The position numbers and the translations under genes were made by a program. Of a stretch of DNA of 64,000 nucleotides, positions 11,316 through 21,210 are shown in pieces; the first letter of the stretch is position 1, and every line of letters starts with the position of its first letter. A model generated the notes under the pieces. It did not search any database, was not told where the DNA came from, and worked only from the letters and a program-made list of their open reading frames with translations. The DNA lies in assembly GCA_005408345.1 (NCBI GenBank), contig SEMN01000179.1, positions 186,001 to 250,000 on the forward strand, written 5' to 3'. The stretch comes from Macquaria australasica (lineage: Eukaryota > Chordata > Actinopteri > Centrarchiformes > Percichthyidae).

Positions 11316-12690
11316 CTACTATTAGCATCAAATAAGGAAATATTTCATAGGCTATACATGAACACATTTACAGTGATGTACTATCAACACTAATCACATA
11401 TATACAGCATAAAAAAATACTGTTGCATTTAACAGTGTTTTACTGCTGGGGTCTCTGATACCCCTACAGAGCACATGTATAATTTTCTGTAGCGGACTTC
11501 TGAAACATGTCATCAGTTTGATATGTTTTTAAACAGTTCTCACGCAATTGAAAGAAAATTGCACAGCTAGATAACATTGGCAAACATTCAACGGGAATTT
11601 CAAATACACAGTGTTTATTAGTATTGGTTTTTTTAAATTGAAGATTTCCTGTGATTGCATCATCTGCGTTTCCAGCACGTCAGGATGCTTTATGGATGTT
11701 GATATCTCAAGGTCAACAGCTAAATCGAGATGAGGGACACGCAGAGTGAGAATTATAATAGTGATAAAGCACAAAAACACAAATAGCCTCATTATTGCAC
11801 ATTGTTTATTTCCCATGATTGAAACCACTACACTGTCAATGATGATTGTATGTGATTATAATAATAGCTTTCATAGACAGCTCCAGACCTGATATCCTTA
11901 CCCCAACACTTTCCTAATGCATGTGCAAGTATTAGGAGGGCAAGTATACCCAGCTATTTCAAAGCTTGTAGCCTAATTCTCTCTACCCATTAGTGTGTGC
12001 TCTTAATGTGCTCTTGTTCGCATATTTACTTAGTCATATTGCAGCAGAATTTTAGTGGCCGGGATATATAGACATACTTGTTAACAAGTAAATTAAATTA
12101 GACCAAAGCTAAAAGAAAAGTAAGTTATGAAGTTAAGTAGTTACAATGTGCTTTATAAAGAAAGTAAAGTAGGAAAGTCCTCTCAATAAACATTCATGGT
12201 GCTTTTCTGTGGTAGTCAAAGGGTTTTTCAACCACACGCCCAACTGCCTGAATGCACACAGAACACATGAACAGTTAGGATATACAAAAGACAGCAGACT
12301 TTTCATAACCCTCTACATTTATTCACTATCTGTGCGGTCTTGTTGGCCTTGTACTGTCAGTAAAAACAAACCATATAGTGTCCCTCTTTTCAATTAACGG
12401 TGAACTTAAAGATCTTCAAATATACTTTCAGTTGCATGCAGTGCTGGTCCTTTTTATCACAAGTTGACTCTATAAAATACCCAAGTAGTCTTATCGATTC
12501 AGATATTTCATTTCAACCTCCACAGAGATGCTGGTATTGAAAAAGGAGACCAAGGCCTGGCATGCTTTATAGGTCGAAACTGTGTATTTATTTTAATATC
12601 AGGAAAAACTTATCACCCAACTGGTGCTTCTTACCTATATTTGGGATCACACTACCACTCCCAATGTTACTTAAAACAGCTTGTGGAGAT
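11316..12690. other. No gene seen; AT-rich unique DNA
   Basis: I see no repeat family, exon or RNA gene that I can support. The minus-strand frame at 11529-11828 has no recognisable domain. Confidence 0.5.
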
Positions 12691-13415
12691 TAGGCTACAT
12701 CCACACTACTACGTTTTTGTTTTAAAACACATAACTTTTGCTATGTTTACGCCTAGCATCCCTAAAGCGCTGCTGACCCAGTTTAAGTTTGAAAACTCCA
12801 GATTGCGTTTTAGTGAGGACAGCCAAAAACGGAGACGTTTTAAAACGATGACGCAGACACCCACGTTCGCGTCCTGATTGGGTGTTATCAACCCGACGTG
12901 CCCTTCCCTGATTCGTCACACCCTTATTACGTGACCTTTTCTGGAAGAAAACAAACGCTGACGATAGGCATAAACATAGCAAAAGTTATGTGTTTTAAAA
13001 CAAAAACGTAGTTCAGTCAGACAACTCACGTTGAAATGTTTATTATGCAGCAGAACATAGTTAGAGTTTGGCGTCTAGGCTCCGACCTCATCACTCCCAG
13101 CCAATGTGTTTACATGATATATTGAGGAGTGATGAGCACATATCTTAAACCCCCCAGCCGGAGCCTGCAGGTGGATGCTGGGGTGGTGGTGGAGCTGAAA
13201 GAACAGGCGGCAATACTGATGCAAGGCAGCAGAGGCATTTGACAGGCAGAGGGAGAGATGGGAAATTTTGCAGTTTATATAGACCGCCAAATTGAGAGGG
13301 TGTGTTCGGTACATGGTTGAGGAGAGTGAGGTATGTCACATGTGTAGCAATGCAGCTCGAGTTGACTGCCTGAACTAGCTCGCAGGCGTCGCTCCATTAG
13401 TGTAGATGTAGCCTT
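12691..13415. mobile_element. Foldback MITE with long TIRs (GGCTACATCCACAC), interrupted
   Basis: The left TIR (12691-12756) starts TAGGCTACATCCACACTACT and includes TTTTAAAACACATAACTTTT and GCTATGTTTACG. The right TIR is its reverse complement, split in two: 12968-13012 and 13399-13415 (TAGTGTAGATGTAGCCTTA). Bases between the halves are a separate insertion. The core (12757-12967) contains ACGATGACGCAGACACCCACG and is non-coding. Termini of this type resemble hAT-class MITEs, but I cannot read a target duplication. Confidence 0.8.
13010..13376. mobile_element. TIR-bounded element nested in the foldback MITE
   Basis: The insert begins AGTTCAGTCAGACAACTC. Near its other end it carries the reverse complement of AGTTCAGGCAGTCAACTC, giving matched termini with two mismatches. 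Bases 13377-13398 (a CG-rich 22-mer) lie between this terminus and the resumption of the host repeat and are unexplained. A TAGT at both outer junctions may be a target duplication. No transposase. Confidence 0.55.
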
Positions 13416-13554
13416 ACTTTGAAATGTCCATTTAACAGCTATTATTGGAATGTATAAGGCTCTTAATTGGTTGTTTCTGACTAAAGATTCAACAATCAAA
13501 GTATTTTTTTTAATTGTCCTTAGATACTAGTTAAAGAGTAAAAAAAACTCTGTT

Positions 13555-13842
13555 CATCAGGACTGTCTGGGTGTAGTTTGATCAGATCTGACATGGCAAC
13601 AAAAGCAAACAACCCTAAACATCAGATTTTGATTCAAAATGCACAGAAGTATGTGACCTTTCTCCAACTGAGCCCTGCCCACTTCAAACCAGTGAAAATA
13701 GCACAGAAAAACACAAATACAGAAAAGCTTGCACTTGAAAGAACCAAAACTGTTCCAACTTTGGCAGAAAATTGAGTGTTCTCGTATGGCGACATTGGTT
13801 ATAGTAAGAAAGTGTGAAATAGGTTTGCAGGGCCTTTAAATG
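13555..13842. repeat. Probable repeat related to the GCATTGTGGGTAATG family
   Basis: GGTGTAGTTTGATCAGATCT resembles the reverse complement of a segment at about 3989-4012, and the block ends in TTTGCAGGGCCTTTAAA, which is similar to the GGGGCTTTAAA family end. The central part does not match, so the assignment is weak. Confidence 0.3.
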
Positions 13843-14072
13843 CTTTCATTTTTAACTACTGTGTTTATTTGAAGCAGTTTTTAGCCATATACCTCTGTGT
13901 GTTTCTTAAGACACTCAGTTTTGCATCTCTGTTCCCTTAGTCTCCACAGAAACAGGTAACAATTCTTTTTTAAGGTGACATTAAGTTGATTGGAACAACT
14001 TAATGTCATACATTAAAACCATAACCTCGTTGGGATTATTCAAAACAAGTTTTTTTCATGTTTGAACTTGCC

Positions 14073-14455
14073 TTTAAAGCTGCACTAATCAATATATTTA
14101 TATTTACAATGAATCAAATGATTGTGTGTAATGTGAAAGGACTCATTCATAGTGAGAAATCCACAGAGAATTATCACCCGCCTCTGCAGTTATCCTAAGC
14201 TCTACTGACCTTTTAGCCTCTTTTAGCTGATTGTTTTGGTATTATGGCCCTTACTTTAACCTCGTTTTCAGCAGCAGCAAGCACCTATTTTCAGAAGAAA
14301 AAAAAAAAAAACTCTGATCACCCACTGTATGCTTCTTGACCAGCACTAAATGGCAGACAAAGTTAGAGTGCAGCTAGTTAGAGCATTTAACAGCTAAAGT
14401 GCCAGATATTTTTTCCAGGCATTGTCAAGACTGAAACCGACAGAAAAGTTACCTT
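14073..14455 (+). mobile_element. MITE, TTAAAGCTGCA family (copy 3), interrupted by a SINE
   Basis: Left terminus TTTAAAGCTGCACTAATC is well preserved. The body includes GTGAAAGGACTCATT, AATTATCACC and AGCATTTAACAGCTAAAG, which align with 57995-58476 and 20404-20939. The match stops where the SINE at 14461-14650 begins, and the expected right terminus is not recognisable beyond it. Confidence 0.75.
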
Positions 14456-14460
14456 GTCAT

Positions 14461-14650
14461 GTTTGTTTTTTGGTATTTCACTTTATTTGACAGGACAGTA
14501 GAGAGAGAGAGGAAAGGCAGGAGAGAGAGAGGGGATGAAATGCAGCAAATGGCCCAGGTTCGGGACCCGGACCCCAACTGGGGCCGCTGCGGCAAAGACC
14601 CAGCCCTGGCATGTGGCACGCGCTCTACCCAGTGAGCCACTGGGGCACCC
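14461..14650 (-). mobile_element. tRNA-derived SINE
   Basis: Read on the minus strand from 14650, it starts GGGTGCCCCAGTGGCTCAC with an A-box-like TGGCTCACTGGGTAGAGCG. It continues through a CG-rich head with a decayed B-box region (GGGTCCCGAACCTGG), then TTTGCTGCA, a CT-rich tract and the tail CTGTCCTGTCAAATAAAG ending A-rich. This architecture matches a SINE family common in percomorph fish. CTTGTCA occurs on both sides (14453-14459 and 14654-14660) and may be the target duplication. The frames through it are accidental. Confidence 0.85.
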
Positions 14651-15178
14651 AATCTTGTCAGTTGGTGACATGGTTGGTGACAGTGACATGATGCATCTCA
14701 AAAGGCTTATCCTGTAAAAAATAAAATTTGTTCAAATATAACTAATTAGTAAGCCATTACTCACTTTATCATCTTCGAGCTGCCTCTCTGAGGAAAGAAT
14801 CCACCGGGTTAAAGAACGTGATAAGTTTCTCAACATTTTAACCTTGTTTGTTTAACTTTTTCTCCTCATCTTTTAGTTGATGTTAATGTGGCTTTTTTCT
14901 ATTAGCAAGTGTGGTGCATTTTCAAGTACAAGGTTTTGTAACAAACAACACCAATTATGGCCTGATTTGGTTTCAATCACTTTCAACTGAAAAGTATTCT
15001 TTATGTTTATTTTATTTATTAAGGGGCAGTGCACATTAATTGCAGTCTCTGGCAGGTTGATGGCATATAAAAAAGCACATAAGTACAACAGCACCTAAAC
15101 ACAGACAAATAGTAAGACAGTGACATAATCACTACTCCAGATTATGACTGCATGTTTGACCACTGTTTTATCAATTTA
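14651..15178. other. No gene seen; AT-rich unique DNA
   Basis: Nothing recognisable. GTTCAAATATAACT (near 14729) recurs near 21029 and may mark an unnamed repeat. Confidence 0.4.
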
Positions 15179-15351
15179 GAGAAAGAGTTTATTTAACTCT
15201 ATTTATTTTCTTTTTTGTTGTTGTTGTTTTTACAGTCTACATTTGTTCTTTCTTAGTATCTTATCATCTGTGAAGCACTTTGAACTGCACTAACCTGTAT
15301 GAAAGGTGCTATACAAATAAAGTTTGATTGATTGATTGGAGAAAGAGTTTA
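15179..15351 (+). mobile_element. Short LINE/SINE 3' tail with 13-bp target duplication
   Basis: The insertion (15192-15338, 147 bp) ends with a typical fish retroposon tail: GAAGCACTTTGAACTGCA, GTATGAAAGGTGCTATAC, AAATAAAG and TTGATTGATTG repeats. It is flanked by an exact duplication GAGAAAGAGTTTA at 15179-15191 and 15339-15351. The T-rich 5' part (GTTGTTGTTG) precedes the tail. It is either a very short 5'-truncated LINE or a SINE, and non-coding. Confidence 0.9.
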
Positions 15352-17123
15352 GAAATGTGATGTCCCTTAGTTCTGTGGGTACGTTTTTCAGGTATGTGCT
15401 TCTCGATAGGAAAAGGCTGACTGCCCAAAGTTTTCCTGCAAGGTATTTTACAATCCCCTGTGGTAGTCGCCCTGGTACATGAATTTGATTTTGTTTAATG
15501 AATTCAGTGAGTGTGTGTGTGTGTGTGTGTGTGTGGTGGTGGGGCACATTACAGAGCATGTTATGTCTCTACATTCCTGACTTCCATGTTGACCTTACAA
15601 CAACATGCATTGGAGACACATCTCTATCTAAGTGGCATGTCAATTGACTGACTTCCTTTGGAAACACTTCCTTCTGTCTTCCCTGTTTTGCACACACCTC
15701 ATTTCCTATGCTCTTGTTATCCATGCATGTGAGTCAAACTACCAGTTAAGCTTCCTTGTTATAAAGATACAAATCAGCATAATTGAGAGCAGATGGTGTG
15801 GAAGTATGTGTGTGTACGGGTCTGTGTTTGTGTGTGTGGGGGGGGGCACATTACAGGACATTTGTACCTGAATGAGGCCTGTGTTAGGAGGTGAAGTGGG
15901 CACTCCATGGAGCCAGCTGGCGGCTGATAATAAGGCAGCCCAAACTGTTCCTAGCTGTGGTTTTCAATTTAACAGCCTTTGCATCGGGCACAGGTGGGGG
16001 ATAAGCCTGAGAGCTTCTGTAAAGGCCCAAAAATAATGACAAGCGACGTTCAGCTGACAAAAAGCTGCATCGACGCTGCACCCTGCCTGTGAAGTAACAC
16101 GTCGGCAGTGTTAACAGAAAGGGGAAATAACTAGTATTTGGCTGCCATTATGAATGCAAAGCTGCAAATGCCCCCCGAGCCCGGGCGTCCATAACCATTA
16201 CCATAACCTGTGAGCCATGGACAAAGCTGAAAGTCAAATGAGGCGGACTGGTTGTAAAGTGCTTTGCAATTTATACGCTCATTCTGGATGGGCTGTCCTC
16301 TGCCATCTCAGTCCCATAGGCCCCTCTGAGTGCGGAATATCCTACTTAAGGATACACTCCTGAGTATTTACCCATTAAAATCCCTGATTTATTTGGACAT
16401 GGACTCCGTCAGCCTTGAGCAATGCCTCAGACTGTCAGTGGGGAATTCATGAGGCAATCAAAGAAAAGGATCATTATATTTATTTTCAACGGAACCCCAT
16501 TTCAAATAGTTTCTTCTGCAATTGTAATCATCTGAATGTCCAGCACCTGATTATTATTATTTTCCTCCTCTTCTCCTCCTCCAGTTGGGCAAAAGGAAAG
16601 ACTTATTTAGCCAGAGATGAAAGGATGAGGTAAGACCAGGGGTACTTCAGAGGGCTAACTGTGTGATGTGCTGTTTGAAGCAGATGTACACGGACCATTT
16701 CAAAGACATCTGGAGACCGAATGGCCAGTGGCACTGTGTTGCCATGGCAGCCACGTGCTGCACCATCCTCCACTCTTTATCCAAGCAACCTCTGGTTTGA
16801 AAAAAATATAATAAAATAAGAAAGCTAAAGTAGATCCAATACTGGATTGGGAGACAGATGGTGAAATTATGGTTTGTTACCCCAGTAGGTGTCTCCAACT
16901 GTCTCACTGCCATTTGAGTAACTGAAAGGGAAAAACAAAAACAAAACAAAACAAAAAAAAAAAATTTATTTTGAAAGCAGAGCGTTCACAAGTCTAAATT
17001 TATGTGTGCAATGGTAGACCCTCTGGCTTAGCTTTTTGCTATACAAACATAGCAAACCCACAATAAATAGTAAAACCTAAGAATCTGTTTGATTCTGGTG
17101 ACTTCCTTAATATAATAATATAA
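15352..17123. other. No gene seen; contains a repeat-poor block
   Basis: Bases about 16140-16620 lack recognisable repeats and have balanced composition, which can mark conserved non-coding DNA. An A-rich stretch with AAAAC units lies at about 16930-16965. No exon is supported. Confidence 0.4.
15511..15534 (+). repeat. (GT)12 microsatellite
   Basis: Pure GT followed by GGTGGTGGGGCACATTACAG. A similar junction recurs 300 bases downstream. Confidence 0.95.
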
Positions 17124-17662
17124 TAGTATTTGTAAACCTGGGCCCTATTTTTCACAAGTGTTGGGGTCAAAATGACTACCATTAGTTTTGGAACTGGTCC
17201 AGTAGATCACCTCCACCAGCATCCGCGAACAGGCTGCAAGGGCCCGAGAAAAGTCTGTCCACTAAAAGTGCTTGTTTTTTCCACTGACAGGCTCAGACTG
17301 TTATTCGAAGTGTCTGACAACATTATGGAAAGGATCCCTACAGAGACAGACCATTTTGTTAACCTGTTAAAACTCCGACAGCCTGCCTGGAACGCTAAGA
17401 TTCTTGTGATTCGATTGATGCCAACCATTTCAAGATACAATCACAACAGCAGATGCAATCAACATCTCTGTCAGACAACCGACCAACAAACAAACAATAT
17501 ATAATTTTTGTTTAACCAGAAACAGAAAGTCTCGCTCTGAAATCTCGCGAGAGGTTGAGTTGTTGCAGGAAGATGACAGTGGAAATGTGAGTTTAACAAA
17601 ACAATTTAACAAAACTTTTGGTAAGTGTAAGTCATTTTGACCTCAAAATTTGTAAAAAAAAA
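17124..17662 (+). mobile_element. MITE, AAACCTGGGCCCTATTTTT family (longest copy)
   Basis: Left end: TTTGTAAACCTGGGCCC then TTGGGGTCAAAATGACTA, TTTTGGAACTGGTCCAG and TAGATCACCTCCACCAGCAT. Right end: GGTAAGTGTAAGTCATTTTG then ACCTCAAAATTTGTAAAA, the inverted counterpart of the left end. The copies at 25621 and 58866 share these blocks. The centre carries TCTCGCGAGA at 17543-17552. It is non-coding; the open frames at 17172-17504 and 17207-17440 are chance. Confidence 0.75.
17543..17552. promoter_or_regulatory. TCTCGCGAGA palindrome inside a MITE
   Basis: An exact 10-base palindrome with two CpGs. The same motif is known as an element of CpG-rich vertebrate promoters. Here it sits in the middle of a transposon copy, so it is a possible, unproven, regulatory seed. 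Confidence 0.35.
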
Positions 17663-17899
17663 AAAAATAATAATAATGTCAACATGTTCTTTCAAATGTC
17701 TTTTATTAGGATTATGATCCTGTCATTCTATCTTTCAGACCGACTATTGTGCGGCCCACCATCCCCCGTCACCACCATTTCCAGGATGTTCCAGGAGATT
17801 CAACAGAGTTTCCATCAACCACCTGCTGGCTTTACTCCACCACCACCAGTATCTAGACTCCAAGGGGATCTAATATCTACATGGGTTTATCTTTCGGGG

Positions 17900-18312
17900 A
17901 ACTGCACTGATTTAATACATCAAAGTGTGTTTACAGGTCTTGTTGTATATAGGCCTTTTGTGGCTCCCAATGGAGCTGCACGGAATCTGATAAATTGACA
18001 GTGTCAGTCAGGGCTGAAGACTGCAAGTTTGAAAATTAAAAAAATCTGTTGGTGTGGAGTTAGAAAGAAGTGAGCTCACCAGACCTCTGTAGCCCGCCGC
18101 TCACCTCTGCTGCAGGCTAGCAGCTCGAGGCTACATTAGCTGCTACTAGCATAACGCACCTGAATCTCTGACCGAACTGTCGCCATTCTAGTTGCATTGT
18201 GGGTAATGAAGGCGCCAGGTTTTAGTAAGAAGGAAGAATGTGTGGAATAAAAAAGACGATATCTCTGGTTCTGCAGCATCGATTTTGATCCTTTCTTTTT
18301 TATTAAGCGGGT
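17900..18312 (+). mobile_element. MITE-like repeat, GCATTGTGGGTAATG family (copy 2)
   Basis: It aligns with 1879-2262: AGTGTGTTTACAGGTCTTG, ATCTGATAAATTGACA, GTAGCCCGC, GGCTACATTAGCTGCTACTA, CTAGTTGCATTGTGGGTAAT, GACGATATCT and GTTCTGCAGCATCGATTTTG. It diverges after a T-rich run. Non-coding. Confidence 0.7.
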
Positions 18313-19725
18313 TTTTTTAAGCTGTGAAAAAAAAAACACAAGGGGGCTCAGGTCAAAACTACATGGCACGTCGTCAACACTTTTATCACAGATGCACACA
18401 CAACATACATGCAAACGCAAAAAGTGTGCACAAGCATAGTACCGACACGAACACATCTCCTGTTTCTGAGGAAACCTGTGGGGAATTTGAACTCTGTCAG
18501 CAGCCAGACACAGGTATGAAAGCACAGGCATCCCTTCTGTGGCAGACGTTATTTATGTTTTCTTTTGCTGCCTCCTGTCTAAGAATGCACATACGCTCAA
18601 ATTTATATTTTTTCCTAAAAATAAAAGCCATCATTCATATGTCATGCGCAGGAGACAGTAAAACTCTGCAGGAAGACATCTTTCCTTTACTTCAAGTGCA
18701 GACTTTGTTTCAAGGAGACTCTGCTCTTGATATTATAATTAGCTTGCACCCCCAAACTCGTGAATATTGCTCAGGTATTTCCTCATACACAGCACACCAG
18801 TGCCTCTAGCTTGCAAAGACATCCAATAATGAAATGCAAAATATATTCTATGATGTAATGAGAAATAGACATCAGGTGTGTTACTGTAAAATGAAGCATC
18901 TTTACCAAGTATACATTGGCAGAAAGAAAACTTTCTTCTTCCTCAAGATGTATAACATGCTAAATAAAAAGAGAAGGTATAAAAAGGAAGGTATAAATTT
19001 ATTATTATACGAGTATTACATGAGTGAAACGAGCCCTGAGGAACTAAACGTAATCCAGAGTTGGATCAAGCCACGGGCCGCTCTTCACTGGGTGTAGCAG
19101 CGGCGCTAGACGGAGAGAGGTAGATGTGGAGAGATCAAAAGAGGGGTAAATAAAGTGAAATAAAAGCTGAGAAATACATGGAGACAAAGTAAAGCGCCTG
19201 AAGCCGAAAACAATCTCATGAGCTCTGTTCCGCCGAGGACCACATATAAGGTCAGAGCTTTCATTCTGTCCTTTCATTTTGGAAGGGAAAAAAAAGGACC
19301 ACCTACTATGACTGTTTGCCGCTTGAGATATTAGTTCTTGTCTGGTGTGATCCCCCCCCCCCCCCCTTTTTTTTGAGAGGATCGACACATCTTGGCTGAA
19401 AACTCAGGAAAGTGAAACAACAAACAGCAGAAGTTGCTGAGAGCAACAAACACACCAACGTTCACTCAGAGACATAAACAAATGCACTTGACATGCGCAG
19501 TAAGGCTGTGTCCCTTTAGTCAGCCTCGAGCTTTTGTTAGACTTTGACAGTTTTCATCTTTGAGACTCAACGTAGTCGACACTACAGAGCCCAGCAGACT
19601 CAATGCAATATACAGGAAAGCAGGTGGAATGATAAACCATCATCTTTTGCCTTTAGGTCCAGTTGGGCACGTGTCTAGAATAATCAAGCTCAGTGTCAAT
19701 GACTCCTTTTGCTTTAGAATTAAAA
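18313..19725. other. No gene seen; unique DNA
   Basis: The longest frame here (plus, 18324-18809) and the minus-strand frame (18136-18531) overlap the MITE or unique DNA and have no domain or codon pattern I recognise. It ends close to a C15-T8 run at 19352-19374. Confidence 0.45.
19352..19374 (+). repeat. C15 followed by T8 homopolymer run
   Basis: Fifteen Cs directly followed by eight Ts. The length is likely to vary between individuals and is prone to sequencing error. Confidence 0.9.
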
Positions 19726-20120
19726 TAATAGTTTGGCATTTTGGGAAACACTTATTCACTTTTTTGCCGAGAGTTAGATGAGAAAATCGATACCCCTGTT
19801 CAATCTGTACAAAACTGAAGTTGTTGAATTTCAGGGAGTTATGTGCTGGACTTGTCTTGGCAGGGAGCGGTGATTTCCTGGACGACAAGACTCCAGGAAA
19901 TCACTGCCACCGGGCACAAACAGTCATTTTTAAACTTTGGTTTGTGTACATGTTAAACAAACAAAATATAACATGCTAGCTATTTCCCTCTGTTTCCAGT
20001 TTTGCTAAGCTAACCGGCTACTGGCTTCATATTTAGTGGACATATATGACAGTGGTATTGATATTCTTATCTAACTCTCAGCAAGAAAGCAACTAACTGT
20101 ATATAGGTGTTGAACTATTG
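19726..20120. mobile_element. Foldback MITE, AGTTTGGCATTTTGGG family
   Basis: Left end: AATAGTTTGGCATTTTGGG, then TTTTTTGCCGAGAGTTAGAT and GAGAAAATCGATACC. Right end is its degenerate inverse: TATTGATATTCTTATCTAAC, TCTCAGCAAGAAAGCAAC and GAACTATTG. The centre has a 16-base stem (19867-19882 with 19892-19907, one mismatch, 9-base loop) and a CTAAGCTAACCGG block shared with 7541-7672. Non-coding. Confidence 0.8.
19867..19907. repeat. Internal hairpin of the MITE
   Basis: GCGGTGATTTCCTGGA and TCCAGGAAATCACTGC pair with one mismatch around a 9-base loop. This sub-repeat is characteristic of the family and does not look like a terminator. Confidence 0.8.
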
Positions 20121-20403
20121 CTCTAAATGCTAATTCTGGTTTATTACAACTTGTTAGGATAACACTACTCACCGAAACAATTGTTGAGATCTAAGAACAT
20201 GACATACCAACAAATGATCAAACATGTTAACCAGTTTATTTGGAGGTAACACCACAAATGAGAACACCAGTAAAGTCGTCAATTGTCTGTGAAGCAAACT
20301 GCGTGCACACAGTCACTATGGTGGACCAATCTGTAAACTGTGATGGATGTTCACAACGGACAGCTGGGGTAATAACTTTACTGTTGCTAACCTGGATGTT
20401 TGT

Positions 20404-20939
20404 TTAAAGCTGCACTAATCCATATTTTTTCTATTAACATTCGATCAAATGACTATGTGTGATATCAACTGTGTCACCTGTAGATACAAACCTATATAGA
20501 ATTGGCACCCAACTCTGCAGTTTGCTCTTCAAAGTCCTATTAGCCTCTGTTTTGGGGCCTGAACACTCCACTCTCATTAATCGTGTTTTTTAAACGCAGC
20601 AGGCAGCATTTAAAGAGCCAGGTATTTTTCTCTGGAGTTGGTTGAGACTAAAACAGAGCTAAAGGGAGGCTGAACATTGGACATACATGCGTCAGGTGGA
20701 CAGACACACAACTCCAAATGAATGCTAATGTTGCTCCGTGTCTGCTGGATGTGTAAAGAGGCAACTATTTGCCAAGTTTGCCATATCAACTTAAAAGGTG
20801 ATGATATGTCAATGTTGTGTTCATACCTTGTAACACATTTGCCCTAAGAACTTTATAAGGTGAGATTATATCAGATGTTGTGTCCTCAGAATGTCCTGCT
20901 GCCCCCAAGTGGCCAAATAATCAATTAATGCAGCTTTAA
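20404..20939 (+). mobile_element. MITE, TTAAAGCTGCA family (best copy)
   Basis: Both ends are intact: TTAAAGCTGCACTAATC on the left, and on the right GGCCAAATAATC followed by ATTAATGCAGCTTTAA, its inverse. TTAA stands directly outside AGCTGCA on both sides (20404-20407 and 20936-20939), which is compatible with a TTAA target duplication of piggyBac-type elements, although TTAA could also be part of the terminal repeat. The 530-bp body is non-coding. Relatives lie at 1-464, 10656-11315, 14073-14455, 21075-21210 and 57995-58476. Confidence 0.85.
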
Positions 20940-21074
20940 TGTTTATTCCTACAATTTGATGTCATGTTTGTGTGTATTATTTATCATTATGGAATGTAAT
21001 GCTCTTGAAAACAAAATTAACAGTGTGTTCAAATATAACTCAAAAGTGATTTAACCAATACATAAGTGTATGAC

Positions 21075-21210
21075 AGAACTAAAAGAAGAGTGAATATTAG
21101 ACTTTTTTTCAGAAACACGTCTCCAACTTAATGCTAATGTAGCTTTGTGCCGGTTGGAGCTGTAAATAGGTGATAGTTTGCTGACACATCCACCCTAACA
21201 ACTTTGTCAA
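21075..21210 (+). mobile_element. Fragment of the TTAAAGCTGCA MITE family
   Basis: CTTAATGCTAATGTAGCT, GTGCCGGTTGGAGCTGTAAA and ATAGTTTGC align with the 3' half of the copy at 20404-20939. Termini are missing. Confidence 0.5.

Noticed and set aside
14535..14650. Functional tRNA gene on the minus strand
   Set aside because: The A-box-like region is present, but the cloverleaf is not intact and the downstream body and tail identify it as a SINE.
18324..18809. Plus-strand open frame of 161 codons
   Set aside because: It begins in T/A-rich DNA at the edge of a MITE copy, has no recognisable motif and lacks supporting signals.
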